Shown here piece by piece: positions 59,547 to 64,000 of a DNA stretch of 64,000 nt. A model generated the notes under the pieces. That model ran no database searches, was not told the origin of the DNA, and saw nothing but the letters and a program-made list of their open reading frames with translations. Source of the DNA: Zobellia russellii (GTDB lineage Bacteria; Bacteroidota; Bacteroidia; Flavobacteriales; Flavobacteriaceae); contig NZ_JACSOI010000004.1 of NCBI RefSeq assembly GCF_018728565.1, positions 248,001 through 312,000 of the forward strand. Direction: 5' to 3'. Every line of letters begins with the position of its first letter. Position 1 is the first letter of the stretch. The position numbers were made by a program, and so were the translations under genes.

Positions 59547-61454
59547 TTAAAGGGCGTTCTCTATTATTTCTTCAACTACTTCTGGGTTCAATAATGTACT
59601 GGTATCACCTAAATTAGAGGTGTCTTTTGAGGCGATTTTACGCAAGATACGACGCATAATTTTCCCGCTACGTGTTTTGGGAAGTCCAGAAACAAACTGA
59701 ATCTTATCCAGTTTGGCAATAGGTCCTATATGTTCCGTAATCTGCTGGTTAATTTCTTTTCGCAGGTTGTCACGGTCCCTTGTTTCACCAAATTCCTTTA
59801 GAATAACATAACCATATAGCGCATTGCCCTTTACGTCGTGAGGGAAACCAACAATTGCACTTTCTGCAACTGCAGGATGTTCGTTTATGGAATCTTCAAT
59901 GGGTGCCGTACCCAGGTTGTGGCCCGAAACAATTATTACATCGTCTACGCGCCCCGTAATCCTATAATAGCCTACAGCATCCCTAAGTGCGCCATCACCT
60001 GTAAAATACATATCCTTATAAGCTGAAAAATAGGTGTCCCTATAGCGCTCGTGATTGCCCCAAATGGTCCTTGCAATAGAAGGCCATGGGAATTTAACGC
60101 ATAACCGCCCTGAAACCTGATTGCCTTTAAGTTCTTTTCCTTCTTCATCCATTAATGCGGGTTGGATACCGATAAAAGGTAAAGTTGCATAGGTAGGGGT
60201 AGTAGGGGTAACGTATGGAATTGGGGTTATCATAATACCACCTGTTTCGGTCTGCCACCAAGTGTCAACAATGGGGCTATTGGTTTTTCCAACGTTGTTA
60301 TTGTACCAATGCCAAGCTTCCTCATTAATAGGTTCTCCTACGGAACCCAATACTTTTAAAGAGGAAAGGTCATGTTTTTCAATAAACTCTAAATTCTCTT
60401 TGGCCAAAGCCCTAATTGCCGTAGGAGCCGTGTAGAATTGATTCACTTTGTGTTTTTCAACAACTTCCCAAAATCTACCATAATCCGGGTATGAAGGAAC
60501 ACCTTCGAACATAACGGTAGTAGCGCCGTTGGCCAGTGGGCCGTACACAATATAGGAATGTCCGGTTATCCAACCAATATCGGCAGTACACCAGTACACA
60601 TCTTCTTCTTTATACTGAAAAACATTTTTAAACGTATAGGCGGTATACACCATATAGCCTCCTGTGGTATGGACCATTCCTTTAGGTCTTCCCGTAGAGC
60701 CGGAGGTGTATAGAATGAATAAAGGGTCTTCGGCATCCATTATTTCGGCTACACAGTCCGCATAAGCCTCGTCCAGTAACGGTTGTAGCCATTTATCACG
60801 ACCTTCTTCCATATGGATATCGCTATTGATGCGTTTGACCACTAATACATCTTTAACACCCGGGCATTCTTCAAGGGCCTTGTCTACAATACCTTTAAGG
60901 TCAATTGATTTTGAACCTCGGTACGAACCATCTGAAGTAAGGACTATTTTACAGTCGCTATCATTAATACGCGTAGCGAGTGCATTGGAGGAAAAACCTG
61001 CAAAAACAACGGAGTGGATAGCTCCAATTCGGGCGCATGCCAGAAGGGAAACGGCTAATTCTGGAATCATGGGAAGGTAGATACAAACTCTATCCCCTTT
61101 CTTTATGCCATGGTCCTTTAGAACGTTGGCCATGCGGCAAACCCTTTCGTGTAAATCCCTAAAGGTAATATGTTGGGCCTCTTCATTAGGGTCGTTGGGT
61201 TCGAATATAATAGCTGTTTTCTCTCCACGGGTGGGCAAATGTCTATCTAGGCAATTTTCAGTAATGTTAAGCTTAGCCCCTTCAAACCACTTTATTTCGG
61301 GTTTTGAAAAATCCCAACTTAAAACATTATCCCATTTCTTTCGCCACACAAAATGCTCTTCCGCTATTTCCTCCCAAAAACCTTCGGGGTTTCTAACGGA
61401 TTTTCTATAGACCTGATAATATTCTTCTAGATGTTTAATGTGGTAATTACTCAT
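59547..61454 (-). CDS. acs: acetate--CoA ligase
   Basis: Acs makes acetyl-CoA from acetate, ATP and CoA by way of acetyl-AMP. Motifs are complete: YTSGSTGRPKGMVHTTGGY, the WWQTETGG segment, TGDGALRDAVGYYRITGRVDD, and the acetylatable lysine in KTRSGKIMRRILRKI. The 635 residues are normal. It lies downstream of the symporter and DUF4212 genes on the same strand with a 111-base gap, which suggests an acetate uptake and activation unit. Confidence 0.96.
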   Translation of the reverse strand: MSNYHIKHLEEYYQVYRKSVRNPEGFWEEIAEEHFVWRKKWDNVLSWDFSKPEIKWFEGAKLNITENCLDRHLPTRGEKTAIIFEPNDPNEEAQHITFRDLHERVCRMANVLKDHGIKKGDRVCIYLPMIPELAVSLLACARIGAIHSVVFAGFSSNALATRINDSDCKIVLTSDGSYRGSKSIDLKGIVDKALEECPGVKDVLVVKRINSDIHMEEGRDKWLQPLLDEAYADCVAEIMDAEDPLFILYTSGSTGRPKGMVHTTGGYMVYTAYTFKNVFQYKEEDVYWCTADIGWITGHSYIVYGPLANGATTVMFEGVPSYPDYGRFWEVVEKHKVNQFYTAPTAIRALAKENLEFIEKHDLSSLKVLGSVGEPINEEAWHWYNNNVGKTNSPIVDTWWQTETGGIMITPIPYVTPTTPTYATLPFIGIQPALMDEEGKELKGNQVSGRLCVKFPWPSIARTIWGNHERYRDTYFSAYKDMYFTGDGALRDAVGYYRITGRVDDVIIVSGHNLGTAPIEDSINEHPAVAESAIVGFPHDVKGNALYGYVILKEFGETRDRDNLRKEINQQITEHIGPIAKLDKIQFVSGLPKTRSGKIMRRILRKIASKDTSNLGDTSTLLNPEVVEEIIENAL

Positions 61455-61565
61455 TTTGCCTTGATTGTTTTAATTGATATTATTTTGATGCGAATACCCT
61501 AGAGAATGGCGGTTCTTGATTGAATGGGTAAAAAATACATCGGGATCTTAAAATTACATAAAATA

Positions 61566-63278
61566 TTAATGATTTATGGCCTCTCCGGCACCACTGGGAA
61601 TACGAATGTTTTCTACGATTTGTTGTACATTTTCTGGAGGTTCCGGTGTGAATTTCATAATGATTATTGAAACGATAAAATTCACTACCATAGCTACACT
61701 ACCAAAGCCTTCTGGTGAAATTCCAAACCACCAATCCTTTTCTAAGGCGGGAACAGCTTCTTTTCCACCGTCAAAAATTCCAAATTTGAATTTCAACATA
61801 TAAATAAGCATTAGCGAGATGCCAATCACCATACCCGCAATGGCTCCTTCTTTGTTCATCTTTTTATAAAAAATGCCCAGTATAATAGCAGGAAAGAAAG
61901 ATGCGGCGGCCAGACCAAAAGCGAGCGCCACTACTGCCGCAACAAACCCTGGGGGATTTATCCCAAAATAACCGGCTATTACAACGGCTACGGTTGCAGC
62001 ACCTCTCGCTGCCCAAAGCTCTCCTTTTTCGGAAATATTTGGAACGAATATTTTTTTTATTAAATCATGGGACACGGAGGCGGAAATAACTAAAAGCAGG
62101 CCTGCTGCCGTAGATAGGGCCGCTGCCAGCCCGCCGGCGGCTACTAAGGCTATTACCCAAGCGGGGAGGTCTGCAATCTCAGGGTTGGCAAGCACCATTA
62201 TGTCCGGATCTACTATAAGTTCGTTTTGTGCACCGTTCGCTACATATTGAATTTTTCCATCTCCGTTTTTGTCACTGAAATTCAGTAGCCCCGTGGTTTC
62301 CCAGTTTTTAAACCATTCGGGCATCTTTGCGTATTCTTGATTGCTAACCGTATTAATCATGTTCGTACGTGCAAATACGGCTACAGCGGGTGCTGCGGTA
62401 TAAAGAATGGCAATTAATAGTAATGCCAACCCAGCCGACTTTCTTGCATCTTTTACCCGTTTTACAGTAAAGAAACGTACAATAACATGAGGTAGACCGG
62501 CAGTACCCACCATGAGTGCAAGGGTAATCATGAATATATCTATAGTTGATTTTTTACCTTCCGTATAAGCGGCAAAGCCTAGTTCTGTGGAGAGTCCGTT
62601 TAACTTATCCAATAAGTACATTCCGGAACCATCGTTCAGTTTTGAGCCCATACCCAATTGGGGAATGGGGTTTCCGGTCATTTGAATGGATATAAAAATT
62701 GCGGGTACCATAAACGCAAAAATCAACACGCAGAATTGGGCCACCTGAGTATAGGTAATCCCTTTCATTCCGCCTAATACAGCATAAAAAAGAACGATGA
62801 CCATACCAATGATGACACCCGTATTTATATCTACTTCTAAAAAACGGGAGAAAACCACGCCAACACCCCGCATTTGACCAGCTACATAGGTAAACGATAC
62901 GATTAAGGCACAAATAACGGCGACAATCCTGGCAGTTTTTGAATAATACCGGTCCCCTATAAAATCAGGAACGGTAAATTTTCCGAATTTACGTAGATAG
63001 GGTGCCAGAAGTAAGGCCAAGAGCACATAGCCACCTGTCCATCCCATTAAATAAACAGAACCGTCATAACCCGCAAATGAAATGATTCCCGCCATGGAAA
63101 TAAACGATGCGGCAGACATCCAGTCCGCTGCTGTGGCCATACCGTTAGCCAAGGGGGAAACACCACCGCCTGCTACATAAAAATCCTTGGTTGACCCGGC
63201 ACGAGACCAAATGGCAATGCCAATATAAAGGGCAAATGTAATTCCTACTAAAAGGTACGTCCAGGTTTGAACACTCAT
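61566..63278 (-). CDS. sodium:solute symporter, acetate-type large subunit
   Basis: This 570-residue member of the SSS family has about 13 membrane segments. It starts as VC2705-type symporters do (YVAGGGVSPLANGMATAADWMSAASFISMAG), and FVAGQMRGVGVVFSRFL and GTAGLPHVIVRFFTV follow, like ActP acetate permeases. A periplasmic loop (about 335-350) holds DKNGDGKI, an EF-hand-like calcium loop, in 62251-62274. The DUF4212 gene 21 bases upstream and acs downstream support acetate or a small carboxylate as substrate. Confidence 0.92.
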   Translation of the reverse strand: MSVQTWTYLLVGITFALYIGIAIWSRAGSTKDFYVAGGGVSPLANGMATAADWMSAASFISMAGIISFAGYDGSVYLMGWTGGYVLLALLLAPYLRKFGKFTVPDFIGDRYYSKTARIVAVICALIVSFTYVAGQMRGVGVVFSRFLEVDINTGVIIGMVIVLFYAVLGGMKGITYTQVAQFCVLIFAFMVPAIFISIQMTGNPIPQLGMGSKLNDGSGMYLLDKLNGLSTELGFAAYTEGKKSTIDIFMITLALMVGTAGLPHVIVRFFTVKRVKDARKSAGLALLLIAILYTAAPAVAVFARTNMINTVSNQEYAKMPEWFKNWETTGLLNFSDKNGDGKIQYVANGAQNELIVDPDIMVLANPEIADLPAWVIALVAAGGLAAALSTAAGLLLVISASVSHDLIKKIFVPNISEKGELWAARGAATVAVVIAGYFGINPPGFVAAVVALAFGLAAASFFPAIILGIFYKKMNKEGAIAGMVIGISLMLIYMLKFKFGIFDGGKEAVPALEKDWWFGISPEGFGSVAMVVNFIVSIIIMKFTPEPPENVQQIVENIRIPSGAGEAINH

Positions 63279-63299
63279 AACGGGTTGGTTTTGGTTGGG

Positions 63300-63560
63300 T
63301 TATTCGTTAAATCCGTACTTTTTATCCAGTTTGTTCATTAGCCTGACATAAACAAAGATTAGAATAACAAAAACATAAATGGATCCTTGTTGTGCAAACC
63401 AAAAACCCAATTCAAACCCTCCAATTTTTATGGTGTTCAAGGCGTCCTTGAACAAGATACCAGCTCCATAAGACACCCCGAACCAAATAGCGAGTAAGAT
63501 AAAAAGGTATTTTAAGTTCTCTTTCCAGTATGCGGTGGCGTGCTCTTGTTTTTTAGACAT
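63300..63560 (-). CDS. DUF4212 symporter small subunit
   Basis: This 86-residue protein has two membrane segments (about 15-33 and 48-70) and the ILLAIWFGVSYGAGILF pattern with the FELGFWFAQQGSIYVFV segment. It is the small partner usually encoded just before VC2705-type sodium:solute symporters, as here. It is 21 bases upstream of the symporter gene. Confidence 0.9.
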   Translation of the reverse strand: MSKKQEHATAYWKENLKYLFILLAIWFGVSYGAGILFKDALNTIKIGGFELGFWFAQQGSIYVFVILIFVYVRLMNKLDKKYGFNE

Positions 63561-63622
63561 TTTTGGAGTTTTGGTTATGATGTTGAAAATAGCGAATTTT
63601 CTTCTACTAAGGGCATGAGGAC

Positions 63623-64000
63623 TTAACTTGGTAAGAACAGTACCCCTGAAGACGAGTCTCTTTGTGCGCCAGTTACGGAACTAAGAACGTTTGTCTTTTT
63701 TTCAATTCTAAGAACCCCCATTAAAGCAAATACCAAGGCTTCTTTGAATTCTATGAGTTGTTTTGAAGGAACAACTACTTTGGTGGAATTACCTAGTTTT
63801 TCTTGTAGGGTCTCTATTAGAAAATCGTTTAATGCGCCACCACCGGTAACAAATAGTGTGTTAGTCGTTTTTTTCTTGTTGGCCTTTACCTGAATGGCCA
63901 CTTGCTCGCATACGTGGTGGATTCCGGTGCAGAGTAGATTCTCCATAAGGTCTTCGGTACTTTCAACAATTGGAACAACTTTTTCTACAAACCATTCATA
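63623..64000 (-). CDS. anmK: anhydro-N-acetylmuramic acid kinase, C-terminal part
   Basis: The frame runs to the right edge without a start, so about the last 125 residues are present. They include VTGGGALNDFLIETLQEKL and the ending typical of AnmK (FALMGVLRIEKKTN, then TGAQRDSSSGVLFLP). AnmK recycles peptidoglycan by phosphorylating anhydro-muramic acid. The N-terminal ATP-binding loop lies outside the window. It lies 62 bases from the DUF4212 gene on the same strand, upstream. Confidence 0.85.
   Translation of the reverse strand, partial: YEWFVEKVVPIVESTEDLMENLLCTGIHHVCEQVAIQVKANKKKTTNTLFVTGGGALNDFLIETLQEKLGNSTKVVVPSKQLIEFKEALVFALMGVLRIEKKTNVLSSVTGAQRDSSSGVLFLPS

Overview
The window looks like a piece of chromosome from a marine member of the Flavobacteriaceae (phylum Bacteroidota). 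The support is gene content: a gliding-motility lipoprotein (GldI), families common in flavobacteria (DUF6503, DUF6122, DUF3810, DUF5683, DUF6576-tailed rhomboid, WbqC), a secreted formylglycine sulfatase typical of algal-polysaccharide users, TAnnTTTG promoter elements instead of sigma70 boxes, and mostly weak Shine-Dalgarno sequences. Genus is not decidable by reading; a Zobellia/Maribacter-type organism is a guess. I see no rRNA, tRNA, CRISPR array, insertion sequence or prophage. The region reads as a housekeeping chromosome with a few accessory units.

Layout. 1-4.6 kb: end of a possible TetR-type regulator followed by a three-gene export operon (ABC protein, membrane-fusion protein, TolC-like channel). 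The ABC ATPase domain has lost most catalytic motifs. 4.6-7.7 kb: TrkH/KtrB potassium transporter and an S1-type sulfatase. 7.9-13 kb: DUF349 repeat protein, aroE and two tandem DUF368 proteins (undecaprenyl-phosphate translocase family). 13-23.8 kb, all minus strand: TPR protein, class III aminotransferase, OstA/LptA-like protein, purA, a Fur-family regulator, relA/spoT, an M48 CAAX protease and a TrmH-type methyltransferase. 23.9-29.4 kb, plus strand: DUF6503 lipoprotein, then a compact molybdenum-cofactor operon (moaD, moaE, moaA, moaC, mobA, moeB-rhodanese) ending in a TauE/SafE transporter. moeA lies about 22 kb away on the other strand. 29.4-36.6 kb: WbqC and DUF6122 proteins, then a minus-strand run of TPR anchor protein, ribH, small membrane protein, mutL, two rhomboids and a membrane-anchored EEP-domain protein.

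36.7-46.2 kb: recF, a lipoprotein and a DUF721 protein; ndk and a PhoD-like phosphatase; then nrnA-like DHH phosphoesterase, gldI and a cyclophilin-FKBP fusion lipoprotein; DUF805; a pepD-type dipeptidase; and a DUF3810 membrane protein with an HExxH motif. 46.4-50.7 kb: two amidohydrolase genes in which only one of three amidohydrolase units keeps the metal-binding HxH. 50.7-58.1 kb, minus strand: moeA, an unusually long lepB, dapB, DUF5683, parB, parA, a DivIC/FtsB-like protein and udk. 58.2-64 kb: an MFS drug transporter, then acs with a sodium:solute symporter and its DUF4212 small subunit (an acetate uptake and activation unit), and the end of anmK at the right edge.

Nothing here is a clear defence or mobile system. 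The most unusual signals are the exporter operon with a degenerate ATPase, the amidohydrolase pair with lost metal ligands, a set of genes whose -7 element sits directly against the start codon (possible leaderless mRNAs), and several well-formed inverted repeats outside genes.
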